Below are positions 11,771-23,100 of a stretch of DNA of 64,000 nucleotides, in pieces. Under the pieces are notes generated by a model, which made no database searches, was not told the DNA's origin, and saw nothing but the letters and a program-made list of their open reading frames with translations. Source of the DNA: Nereocystis luetkeana (Eukaryota; Sar; Phaeophyceae; Laminariales; Laminariaceae); the NCBI GenBank assembly GCA_031213475.1, contig JARUPZ010000017.1, positions 992,001 through 1,056,000 of the forward strand. The letters are read 5' to 3'. A program made the position numbers and the translations under genes. The number at the start of each line of letters is the position of its first letter. The stretch's first letter is position 1.

Positions 11771-14700
11771 TCAGTGCCTGCCGGATACATATAATTTGAC
11801 TGTTTCATCTGCAGGCGTTAGGTCGACCCGTCCGCCAATGATCGCCTTATGTAGGTATAATGTGTCTGGTACTCTAAAAGGCCAACCAGTACTGCACTTT
11901 ACCCTCACGACCTTTTTCCAATTATGTCTGCTTCCAGCTCGTTCATACAGACTCACCCTAATGATGGCGGCTTCAGGGTTGGCGACGAACTCGTCTCTCG
12001 CAAACGTGTAGGACACATGGTGGTCAACTAGAAACGCCCTGAGCTGATCCTTCGTAAGCCCAAGAGAATCTGTAATGGCGTTTCCGTTTCCATTTGCAGT
12101 GGCAAGAGTGTCCAACAGCACAGACAGGAAAACTCAGCCGACGTACAAAATGAGCATTTGCAACCGGAGTGCTTGGGCTATTAGTTTATTTGCTACGAGG
12201 AAATCTGCTATCAGGTAAAAAGCTGTAAGGTATTTTGCTACCTGGTCATAGGTACGTAATTTAATTTTACAATACTACGACAAGAGCAACAATCTCACCT
12301 AACGGTCTTGCAACAGACCGATACGCATCGGCTTCGTTATGCGGTGATTTATGTACCGCCAAGTATTCTTCACAATATTACAGTATCATACACCTTACCA
12401 CAGTCCAACCACAAAAAAACAAGCTACCATGGCAGTTAATATCGTGCTTCAGTTGCACACATGGCCTATTCATTCTAGGCGGCTTTGTAAAACTTGAATT
12501 AGATAAATAGCCGCCACCAAGCCCAGGTCAACAAAGGCAGTCCACCATAACAGTTTCTACGCCCATCCCCTATTAATAGCATACAGCAGCATCGCATCGT
12601 GCGAAGTGGATTCCTCATATTCTATACCTGGTATGTATGCTAACAACAGAGAGCTCATCGCTGATACACCAACTGCTGTTCTTACCAGTAGTACATACGT
12701 AGTGGAAAGTGGTATTTTGACAGTTTCATAACGGAAGCGCGCGGTCTACGACGCTGGCTGCAACAAAACTGTAAGTAGACCATGCGTAGAGGACGAACCT
12801 AGTGTGGAGGCGTTGCCCAGGTGATCCCTGAACTGGTCGTTCGATACGATGTGGGCGCTCCGTTGAATGGCGTACCTACGGCCGAGCAAGCATCGCCCAA
12901 GACAACACATCACATACACTCGGTTATTACGAGTCGCTCATGTGTGGAGGTCGTTGACATGGTGGACACATTTGGGACTGAAAATACCAATGACGTCAAC
13001 CGTACGGGCATGGCTGAACCAAACTCTTTTTCGTCCACCTTTTTCGAGGCCGCGCTTAGGATCGTCAACACTCAGGGGTGTGTCGCATGTGTTTGCACTA
13101 CAGTAGTTATTGTATGCGGTCTCGAGTCGCATCTTAGCTTTTGCCCGTCATCTACAGCAGCCCGCGTTCCACACGAACAAATGAAGTACACACTACAATC
13201 CAATGTACCGGTAGTATGATACTTCTAACGAAGTACTACAGAGTCAGTTAGCACCCGCCAACTAACAAGGCGGACTCACAGCAGGATGAAGAGGTCGTCG
13301 TTGGCCTTGGACGGGACCGTAGCGATTGCTTGACTCCTCACCGCATGCATAAATGCATCGTAGTGCTCTGCGTTAGACATCATGCACCAGACGAGAGTGT
13401 GGATCAAGGAGCCAAACATAGCACAATAATCGAGTGTAACCGAAGCGTATCTCAAACAGCAGCCTACTGTACGTGCACGGGCGACCGAGCGTTCAAGATT
13501 GGGTCACGATGATGCAACAACCTCTGAGACGCCATCCCTTTTTCCTTCAGATTTTCCCCAGGATACTTGACCGATCCAACGATTCGTAAACAAACAAAAA
13601 TACCATAAATGGTTTGACTAAAATAAAATAAAAGGGATGCCTCGGAAAACGTTTGCACATGTGGTTCAAATAAGAGGTTGGAAAATTCAGTCCGAACCTT
13701 GGAAAATTGAGCGCGGCATCGCTATAATAATGCCATCGGTTATAATCGCCTTTTTAGTTTTTAGATGTATTTTTTTATGGGTGACGAATTGCTCTATGAA
13801 AATTACATCCATCGCCTCCTTGCGTCGTCAGCGTTGTCTACACCAACTTAATTTTGATCGGGACCGACGATTTTCGGAGTGGTCTTGCGAATTTAGCGTC
13901 AAAATATCGTTAAAAAAACAAAAAAAATAGTGCGTTTGAGTCTGTGAAGATATCTCGGCGAGATCGAGTCGGATAAACAAAAGGTTAGAATGCTTCAAAT
14001 ACTGTTTCTTGCGTGTACAACAATGTATCAGGGTCAGCGCTTCCAATTTTAAAATCCTGATTCGCAAATGCGGTGGCGCTAGAGCCTCAGGACAAAAAAA
14101 AATGTTGAAGGCTGGCCCAGCTCGTACCACATGCATGCCACCACAAACATGCCGTTTATCGCAAGACAGATATCAGTGTAACAACAACATGAAGCAGCCC
14201 CACCCAACGACCAGTAGACGTAGACAGCACAGTGTTACAGGGGTACGAAATACTGAAATAATCTCACCACTTCCAGGAGCGATGCTGTCGACGCGTGGTC
14301 GTGGAACAAAGGCCACAACCGGCACATCACGTTCCTGGAAAAACTGATACAATTTCCAAGTAAAAAAAAACACCAGTTACGGGTGAGATGGGGATGCGAA
14401 CAGGGTGGGTGGACGGGTGGCTGGTGGTCGAATGCGATATTCCGAAGGATGCACCATTGTCATACGGCGCACGAGAGTGAGCGTGCGAAAACGTTCAGGA
14501 CAAAAAAGGAGTGGTATCTACACTATAGACGACGTTCCACCACAGCAGGTACCAGGTATCATTTCCCACCACCCCCACAAACATGCGCTTCGAATCAGCA
14601 AGAGCAATCGGTGTTGGTTCTTTGAGAGACTATGCCACACTCGTACGTGCTCCTGCTGTGTGTGTTGACCAATCCCTCCCCCGAACAAATTGCTACCCTT

Positions 14701-17700
14701 GTGTATTGCCTAACATATACCTAGTACAATATATCCAGGCAGTCAGGAAGTACGTGTCTCCGAAAATCTGGAGTAGTTGCAGCACAAAAATAGTGCAATT
14801 ACTGCTGTATAAATAATACGAGGTACTGGTAGCTATTAGTAAGCGTGCACCAACCCCAGCAGGAACACCAGGAAACGCTCAACGCAGACATCAACACTCA
14901 CTCTAGAGTACTGTATATACCCGCTTCCTACAAAAGTGGTGAGCATGTGCCAGATGTTCACTAAAGTACCAGGTGAAGTTTACACTCGCCTACCTCTTCT
15001 TTGTCACGACACAAATATTTGCGAGCCTTTCCAGGTTTCACGAAATGAACTTTGCGCAGCGAGCGTTCGGAGAGGAATACTGCTTCACACATGTCTTCGC
15101 CTTACGCGCGTTCCTCATGCACGATACGTAATTCATGAAATTGTAATCGCCAGTACACAAGTCAAGCACTACCTTATTGACAAATATATAGACAAAATGA
15201 GGCGCGTCCTGGCGTGTTATAAAGTGATACCTTGACAGCCAGCAGAATCCCCTGAGGAGACCATCTCGGCTTGGACACATCTTGCCGGAAGGAAAACGCC
15301 ACGTTGCTTCCATCGATCACCACCAGGATAGGGATGGTGGGATCCACAGCGGAATCGGCGGCCTCCACTGCAACCGTGGCCGTGGGTGTCCTCGGAGCAG
15401 CACAAGTACCAGGAGCCTCTGAGGACCCTTGACGGAGAAGACAAGGGGCCGCGCCTTTCCGCCTTCTCGGTGAATTATTGGAGTACTCACCACGGTACCG
15501 CCTACGGTAACTACTGCTCGAACTGCTGTTCAGATCACTGCTCTTGCCGTCGAGCCTATAAATACTACTGCGGATCCCCGGGCTGTAGATTCCCCGCTTA
15601 CAGGCACCTGTAGCGGTTGCCTTGTCCAAGGCTCCCGTATCAGCATCAGTGCTACCGCTACCGGCCACCGTCTCCCCGCTATAGGGGAATCCTGTGTGCT
15701 GCACGATTCGGTATTTAGATCGGGCTGCCACCATCACCGAGCTCTGCCACAGCAAATAACAGAGCGAAGGAAAGGCATAACTGGTGTAAGCAACACGAAG
15801 TTTTTTTTTTTTTTCATCATCACTGTTACTTTTCAGCCTAACTCGTAGGAGATTTTATCCTCAACGAGCTTCTGGACAAGCCGTGGTCACAGGTAACTAC
15901 CGTTCTCCCCCCCGGTACGTGCCTTTATTTTTTGTCGCGGATAGGGTTTAGCATTCGATTTCCATCCAATGTACCTAACTCACGCTCTCGCGCTTTCCGC
16001 TTATCATTTTTTTTATGCAAGAAAAAGGCCCTACGAGCATGCACTCGGCGAAACTTGAACCCACGAAATTGATCTTGATAGGCACGCGGACCACCTACCA
16101 AGCCACCAGGGACGCATGTTGGCAGGGGAGCATACATCAGTATCGTTTTCGGTGATTGATTCGCAAGCGGTGCGGGATGCATGGGCTCAAAGTGTCAAGA
16201 ACTAGGAGCTTAGAAAAAAACCGGTGAGGCCGACCTAGAGTACCGCAACGTCGACAAATGCACCACCTTGCGGTGTCCGCTTGACGACTCCAAGTGCACC
16301 TCGTGCAGGAACGTCTGGGGTAAGACCGCCAACGGCCTGCTCTGGTATCCCTGGTATACCAGGTATATAATAGAGCTCTATGAATAGTCTACTCTCTGGT
16401 ATACATGTAATATAGCACTTGGACGTGATCTGTCATAGATACCTCAACACCCCAACATACAACGGCAGTCTCGTTAGGCCGGATCTTATGCAATTTTTTT
16501 TTAGGTGATTATATGACTGTTTACGGAGGCTTCGGGGTATCTGGTCCCATATCTGATCAGATTTTATCAAAATCACGTCTTATGGGGCCTGTTTTGTGGG
16601 AAAAATGTTCCTCCGAGATTTTATCACTCCTGAAAGCCCATGAAATGATTTTTTTGGCAGCCTGTTCTGATCAACTCTGAAAGTGATAAAATTTGGCTTT
16701 GCACAAGACCTCGGTGGCATTATACAATTTTGTTTAGGTTATAGAGTGGGTTCATGACGGGTCACGACGCTACATGCTTGGTTACGTTTGTACACAGCTG
16801 GGCTCCAACACTTGTGCATCGGCCACCACGGAGAGGGAGGGTATCAGTACCTTGGCCACCATCGTGTCCCTTGCGGCCGCCCAACTGCAGCTGCTCTAGG
16901 CAAAACAACTTTGGAAACGAATAGGACGAGACTACACAGCAGCAGTATCAAAACAATCAAACGGTATTTTTCTGACTACGACCGCCGCAAGCAGCTCATG
17001 CTCCGCAAAGGCGAGAGCTCCTTGCTGGTCCAGCGACTAGCAAACCCCTTACGCAGCTCCCAAGGGGGTTCCACATTCCGCTGCTTCCTTCGAGGAGCTG
17101 GTGGTGAAAGTTGATCGCCCAACCCGGCGTGAGCGACTCTCGTTCGTGTCGTGGTCCACGTGGAGTTCAAAATGTCGGTTGTGTTCTGTTTTTTTAGTTC
17201 TCCCATGAAATAAAACCAAAATCACGATAAGACGGCACATGGCGCACCGACCTGGTGTGGCTTTTTGCCCTAGGAAAATCCGACTTCCTGCCTTTTCAAT
17301 CACTCAAAATTTTTTGCATAAGACCCAGCCTTAGACACAACAAAAAAATATCTGCTGCTGTTTAGATAAAACAGACATTGCCTGCACCTTCGCCGTTGTA
17401 GTATAATCCCATTGTAAAATGTTCGCTCTTGTCTTTATGTCCTTCTCACGCTTGTCACATCATTAACTGGTACATATCACGCTTCTCACCTTGAAGGTGC
17501 TGCTGTCACTGCTCTTGCTGTCACCGTGGCACTGGTCTGACTTTCTTCCCTTTGAAACGGGATCTGAAGGGGGGACTGATCTCGTCTCCACCGGCATCGC
17601 CATCATGCTCTTGCTGTCACCGTGGCACTGGTCTGACTTTCTTCCCTTTGAAACGGGATCTGAAGGGGGGACTGATCTCGTCTCCACCGGCATCGCCATC

Positions 17701-18671
17701 ATGCTCCCTCCACCGCCACCGCCACCGCCACCTCCACCACCTCCACTCCCGCTCGACGGTCTTCCAGAGATCTGCGTTGCACTGTCATCGCTGTGACGCT
17801 CTATCATGCTCTGCCCCCAAGACAACCGGGGCATCGGCGTGACTAGGTCGTCACCACGCCGACGACGAACGAGCCTCGAATCAGCAGACGACAGCGGTGT
17901 TCCGGGCTCCGAATCCTCTCCTTCACGACCTCTCTTGCGTTGCTTAGCCCTAGCCCCCCTCGCCTGGTCTTCGTCCTCAGCTACACTTAGTACGAGTGAC
18001 TCTTCGGGCATGCTGCTACCCTTGCCAGCACCCTTGTCGCTACCCTTGTTACCCTCGTGAGTGTTACGACTCCCCCCTACTGCCCTCTCCGGCGCGGAGG
18101 GAGTGGTGAACGTAGTCGTGGATGTCTTACTCCAGTCCTCCTGCCTGCTCTCAGACTCTCGCCCCACCGCCACGTACCTGCCGCAAGCCCCACATGAATT
18201 ACCACCAAGGGACTTACTATTAATAGCCCTGTTTTGGGATTGACCTGAAGGTACAACTTCACCCCATGCCCCAGTAACACTGCTGCAGTCCCCGCATTGC
18301 TTGTGGCTGCTCGTTTTTCCTGCCGCTGGTGCTGCTGATGCTGCTGATGCCGTTTGAGCCCGCGGAGTGTCGTTTCCGCCGCACCAAGTGAGTCGCTCAG
18401 GCACCCTCGATTTTGCGACACCTGGGTCACCCCACGTACTCGACCCAGCTCCGACTGGACACCGGGTTGACAGTGTTGGGTGAAGCACGGCAGACTTCAA
18501 CCCTGTTCCAAATCCCCCAACAAATCCTTCTTGAGATGAAGACGACCCTGCTATTATCGTGGTCGTAGGAGCGTCTAATGATAGCTTCGTTCGGGGGGAG
18601 TGGTGGTTGTCCGTGCTGTCCGTGCTCTCCTCGTCTTCCAGGTCCATATCCGTCATGTCTACTATGTCCAT
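11771..18671 (-). CDS. Zc3h12a/Regnase-like NYN-domain ribonuclease, multi-exon
   Basis: Predicted endoribonuclease of the NYN (PIN-like) Zc3h12a family, which cleaves RNA using metal-binding acidic residues. Exons on the minus strand: 18671-17490, 15743-15231, 14343-14268, 13367-13280, 12875-12799, 12069-11957, then 11845-11771 (or read-through 12069-11771). All junctions from the first exon to 12069 keep frame. Exon 1 (394 codons) is disordered, rich in Ser, Gly and acidic residues, with a Gly run and a 32-residue duplication. The catalytic domain starts at about residue 525: ILVVIDGSNVAFSF, then GILLAVK/FFQERDVPVVAFVP, IATVPSKANDDLFIL, YAIQRSAHIVSNDQFRDHL and VSYTFARDEF. The conserved Asp/Asn positions (IDGSN, NDD, SNDxxRD) are all present. 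No CCCH zinc finger is visible, unlike animal Regnases. The start is the first in-frame ATG; an in-frame TGA lies upstream, though a 5' exon is possible. The 3' end is uncertain. Confidence 0.85.
15797..16115 (-). mobile_element. SINE A, full length, in NYN-gene intron 1
   Basis: Minus-strand copy with the tRNA-like head at the high-coordinate end (GCGTCCCTGGTGGCTTGG, about 16115) and a poly-A tail read as a 14-nt T run at about 15801-15814. The B-box region and the GCGCGAGAGCGTGAG block are intact. It lies just outside the polypyrimidine tract of the 15743 acceptor. Confidence 0.88.
16474..17333. mobile_element. Non-autonomous element with about 20-bp terminal inverted repeats
   Basis: The ends are inverted matches: TTAGGCCGGATCTTATGCAA at 16474 and the reverse complement of TTGCATAAGACCCAGCCTTA at 17314-17333 (about three mismatches). 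The interior, about 860 bp, has no long open frame and contains two related TTTTATCA-rich blocks (16560-16690). It lies inside intron 1 of the NYN gene. Only one copy is in the window, so the superfamily cannot be set. Confidence 0.6.
17512..17703. repeat. In-frame 96-bp tandem duplication in NYN exon 1
   Basis: Two copies of a 96-bp unit (starts 17512 and 17608, each beginning CTCTTGCTGTCACCGTGGCA) encode a duplicated 32-residue segment containing ETRSVPPSDPVSKGRKSDQ. The unit is a multiple of three, so the frame is kept. A (GGT/GGC)n poly-glycine tract adjoins at 17704-17750. The copies look identical, so the duplication is recent. Confidence 0.93.
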
Positions 18672-19139
18672 GCCCGTTGCTCCACCAGAGACAGAGTGAG
18701 CCGCTTGTATTGAGCGATATTGATATTGGGGCAAACTGCTTCTGCTGCTACTCTGTTGGTCGTATCATGTGTAATTACGTAATTACGTAATTACGCCACG
18801 CCCCAGAAAAGGCTGCGCCTCGGCTACCCTGAGGCTACTGCTGTGTACCAGGTATTGTAATATACCTGTTCCACTGCCGTCGTCTCTCTCTAGTACAGCT
18901 GAACTACACCGGACAATAAACACGTCGACTGCCAGGTACAGGTGTAGTGATGGGGGGTGGGGGATGGGGTGGGGAGGGGGCGTTTGTTCGTTTGTTCGCG
19001 AGAACGATTTTTTTTTGCGGAGTTCCAGCATTTTTGAAAAGCATTACGACCCAGGGGAGAGATACACGAGCAAAGCGCAAGCACAGAGCCTGTTCCGCAG
19101 TGTCCGGCCTGCCCACTGCCAACCGGACAGCCAGGAGCC
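18672..19139. promoter_or_regulatory. Divergent promoter region between NYN gene and MPP10
   Basis: Under 470 bp separate the two start codons, so the genes probably share a bidirectional promoter. At 18771-18795 lies GTAATTACGTAATTACGTAA followed by TTACG: overlapping TTACGTAA palindromes, the core bound by PAR/E4BP4-type bZIP factors in other eukaryotes. A G-rich tract (18950-18980) follows. No TATA box is evident near either gene. The role of the repeats is inferred from position only. Confidence 0.5.
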
Positions 19140-20131
19140 ATGGCTAAGCGACGAAGACCTGGCAAGAATCAGCCAACCGACATAGAGGCGATCGATCCAA
19201 TGATGTCTGCCCGTCTCCCGTCGGAACCCTCCCCGAGCGGCCCCAAGGCTGGCTTCATTGTCACCACTGACGCTCTTGAGAGTGCTGCGGCCAGCCTAGC
19301 ACGTGCTGCCGGCAAACCAGAAACTTTCTTCCGTGCCAACGAAGGTGTCGCCAAGGTGCGCAGCAGTATACTCCTACATACATCATATTACGTTGTCAAG
19401 CCTTGCTACTGTTACGAGATGGTCTGTATTCCATGGGAATCCGCGTTCAATGTGTATATGTTTGCTGCCGTACACCGCACAACGCTTGCGATAATTCCAA
19501 CAATTATGCGCAACCATTGGAGCATGTACTATTACGGGGGACCTATAGTAAATAGGACCAAATATTGTTATTGATAGTAAACATGGGTAAACACACGAAT
19601 ACCTGGTAGGTTTTTGTCTGTACCATATGTTCTGTTTACACTGGCCCCCAGTAATATTGACATACCTGGTACAGGGCGCTTCGCTCCGCACGCCGCCGGC
19701 TACGCTCGCTCAGGAAGGAAGAGTACGTCAAACTACTAAATACGCGGACAGAGGTCCATTTTTTTTTCATGATCGTAATCGGTTGCAAACTGACGACTTG
19801 AAAATGCCAAGAGTCCCGCCGCCATCCTTCAGGAGAAAACAGCTCGGACGCCACATACGCTTCGCGTTGCGGGCGCCCGCTACGGTTGCTCACATGCCGT
19901 ACGTACGTACGTGCCCCAGGTTGTTGTTGTTGTTGTTGTTGTTGTGGTGTCTTCACATTAAGTCGTCCTTTCTACCCAGCTTCATCAGTACACCCAGTGT
20001 CCGTCCTGATTCCTTATCCTAGAGAGCTACTGATTCTGTGGACACAGACTGTTTGTGAGACAGAGAAATACCTAAAAATAAATAATAATAATAATAATAA
20101 TCATCATAATAATAATCATAATAATCATAAA

Positions 20132-20163
<32 letters not shown>

Positions 20164-23100
20164 TAAAAAAAAAAATCAAGTGTCAAGCAAGTGAAATGCC
20201 AGCGTACCGGGTACGAGAACACAACACAAGGAAGACAAGAAAAAGGACAAAAAGACTAAACCAAAAATCTGAAATGAAACATAATACAAACGACGCAAGG
20301 AAATCGGAAAGGCTGCCAGACGAAAATCATACGTACTCAAGAAGGACAGACATATGCTGCGCGGATGAAGCAACACGAAGGAGAGGGAGATAGATAATGG
20401 CAAAAGTCTGTTAAAGCTAATCGAACCGATACCTAGCCACCCCGATCTATCATTTCGTTTCTGCATTTGCCGACAGCTGTATCAGTACGGCTGCCCTTTC
20501 CCTCACCCCCCCTCCCCTTGTCGCCGTTCTTGGCGTCCTCAGTTGCGTGGCGCAGCCGGTTCCTCTGTGCCTCGTCCCTGTGTCACCTCGCCATGAAACA
20601 GTCCGCCGCTTCGACGACCCCCCGGTACCACTTCCCGCTCTTCGTAGCCGCCCTCGGCTATAACACCGTCTCTACTCCGAACAGTAGAGGGGAGCTTTCC
20701 GTGGACCCCTAGGTGGCTTGAAAAACCCTGAGGTCGTCTGCTAGACATTGGACCCAGTTCTTTCCGGGTCGGCCTGGTCCTGGGTTCTCCCCACCGGCCA
20801 TCGTTCCAAACATCACCCGGCGGGTCAGCCGCCCACTGGTCGTCCGTTGTACGGCCCCCGCAAAGAGGAGGCGTCGTTTGCGGATGGTCGTCTCAGCGCT
20901 CTCGCATTGTGCCTTTTTGAGGCCCTTGGCGTACGACATGAGGTGGTCAGTGCGTTGTCGGCGCTGGAAGCCAATGATCCGTAGAAGGATTTTGTGGTGT
21001 GCCGTTCGGAGCTCAGCGAAGTGCTTCTAACCAAGAGTCCGCGTCACACACCCGTACAGCAGGGTCTCCATCACCTCGGCCTTTAGCATGCGCACCTTCA
21101 GAGTGAACGGGGCATCCTCCATATCATACAGTTCCCGTTTGAACCGATTGTATCCTCCATCCTCCATATCATACAGTTCCCGTTTGAACCGATTGCATCC
21201 TCCATATCATACAGTTCCCGTTTGAACCGATTGTAGCATGCCCATGCGAGTCGGATCCGTTGTGCGATCTCTGGCATAATGTCAGCGCTTGCGACGACAA
21301 GACCGCCCAGGTACAAAAACTGCATCGTCTGTCTATATCTCTGTCCCTCTGCTTCAATGACGAGCGGTGAGATATGGGGTGCCGGATTCGGTGCCCGCAG
21401 CAGCATGATCTCCGTTTTCTTTTCGGATACGGTGAGGCCTGCTGCTTCGAAGACGGTCACAATGGCGGTCATCATCTTCGCAAGGCTTTCCGCCGACTTA
21501 GACATAATGCCTGCATCGTCCGCGTACAGCATACCCGATACTGCCCTCCGTACGCAAGTTAATGGGTCAACCTTCACCCCGTCTTCGCCGATGTCCTCCT
21601 CGAGGTGAACCGAGTCCCTCAAAATATCTGGGTCTTCACTGAAGCGTATCAGCACGGCGTGTATCACAGCAGCGAAGACATTGAACAGAAGTGGTGACAA
21701 GACACGTCCTTGCCGCAGCCCCTGAGTGACGTCGAACCATTCCGAGTTCTCGCCTTCATCCGTACGCATGGCTTCGGATAACGGTTAGCATCTTCTCTGG
21801 TACGCTGAAGCGTGCGAACACCACCCACAGCAGCTCACGGTCGACGGAGGTATATGCTTTGTGCAGTACGATCAAGTACATGTACAGGGGGATTCTTCTA
21901 GCTCGTTTCGTCTCGTCCGAGTTGTTGCAACCGGCGCACTACGAACAGCGTGTCGACCGTTGATCGTGCTACTGTAGGCGAAAGCCGCACTGTTCCTCGG
22001 GGAATAGCCCTTTGCCCTCGCAGTAGTTACTGAGGCGGGACGCGACCATTTTCAACAAAACTTTGCCTGAATGGGCAACAAGCGAAACCCCTCGGTAAGT
22101 GTGGCAACGAGAGCTATCCTTTTTTTTATGAAGGACCGCAATGGTCGCATCTTTCCATCGCTGGGGGACGATCCCCGTTATCCACACGTTGACGAGTAAG
22201 TTGTGAAAGTACCGGATGAATTCGGGGTGGCCGATTTTCAGTAACTCGGCTGGAAGGGAGTCTTGTCCCGCCGCTTTCCAGTTTGGCATACCCCGAATTA
22301 CCGCCGTCATATCATCCATGGTCGGGTATTCTCCACGCGATGGTGCCAACGGCCGTTGTGGAAATAGGGTGCTGATGGTTGGGTCAAGCTTAGACGATTT
22401 CGTGGTCAGGGGGGTGCCGAAAAACTTCGCCCACCGTTCAAGAATGCGCACCTTGTCCCTTAGTAGCGTGCCATCCTCGTCCCGGATGAACTGTTCGCTT
22501 CTCGCCTTTCGACCGTCCAACCCCACCGTGTTCTTCAAGTGTTTGTAGAAACCCCGCTGGTCGTTGTCGGCGAGCGGCCTCTCCGTTTCAGCAAGGTACT
22601 TTTCGAAGTAGGCTTGCAACGCTGCATCAATGGCCCTTCGCAGATTCGCGCACGCCGTCCTCAGCGTCTTCCGCGCGGTTTTGTGCTTCTTGATGCGCAT
22701 GACTCGTCTGGCATCCCCCCTCGCATCCCATGCTATTTGTGTGGCGGCTGAGGTTTCCGTGGTCTCGCACCACCCAGGCTTTTGTGAGTGCCGCGGTGTG
22801 GGGGGTACGTCTTTCGCTACTGCATCAAGAATAGCATCAGCAAAGGATTCAGCCATCTCAGAGATACTGTTCGGCCGCGAGGGAAGGAAGGGAAGCTTTG
22901 AAAGGATCCGCGCCACGACTCGCTGCCTGCACTGGGGTATTGGGTACTTCTTTTTTTGATATGCTGTATGCACGAAAGAGAAAACACAATAGTACGGCAC
23001 AGCAGCATCGCCAAAAAAACAATGAAAATGAAACCGAAAATTTCGAAAAAAAAAAATCTCCTCTCATGTAATATTTTTCGGCCTGATTGGAACACCTTGC

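Noticed and set aside
11846..11956. Coding continuation of the NYN gene through this segment
   Set aside because: It is in frame, but it starts with a strong GTGAGT donor, ends at a plausible AAG acceptor, has a length divisible by three, and contains a TACC-type motif typical of non-coding DNA; an intron is more likely, though not proven.
21279..21608. Open frames antisense to the LINE reverse transcriptase (also 22216-22959)
   Set aside because: Shadows of the RT coding sequence on the other strand.
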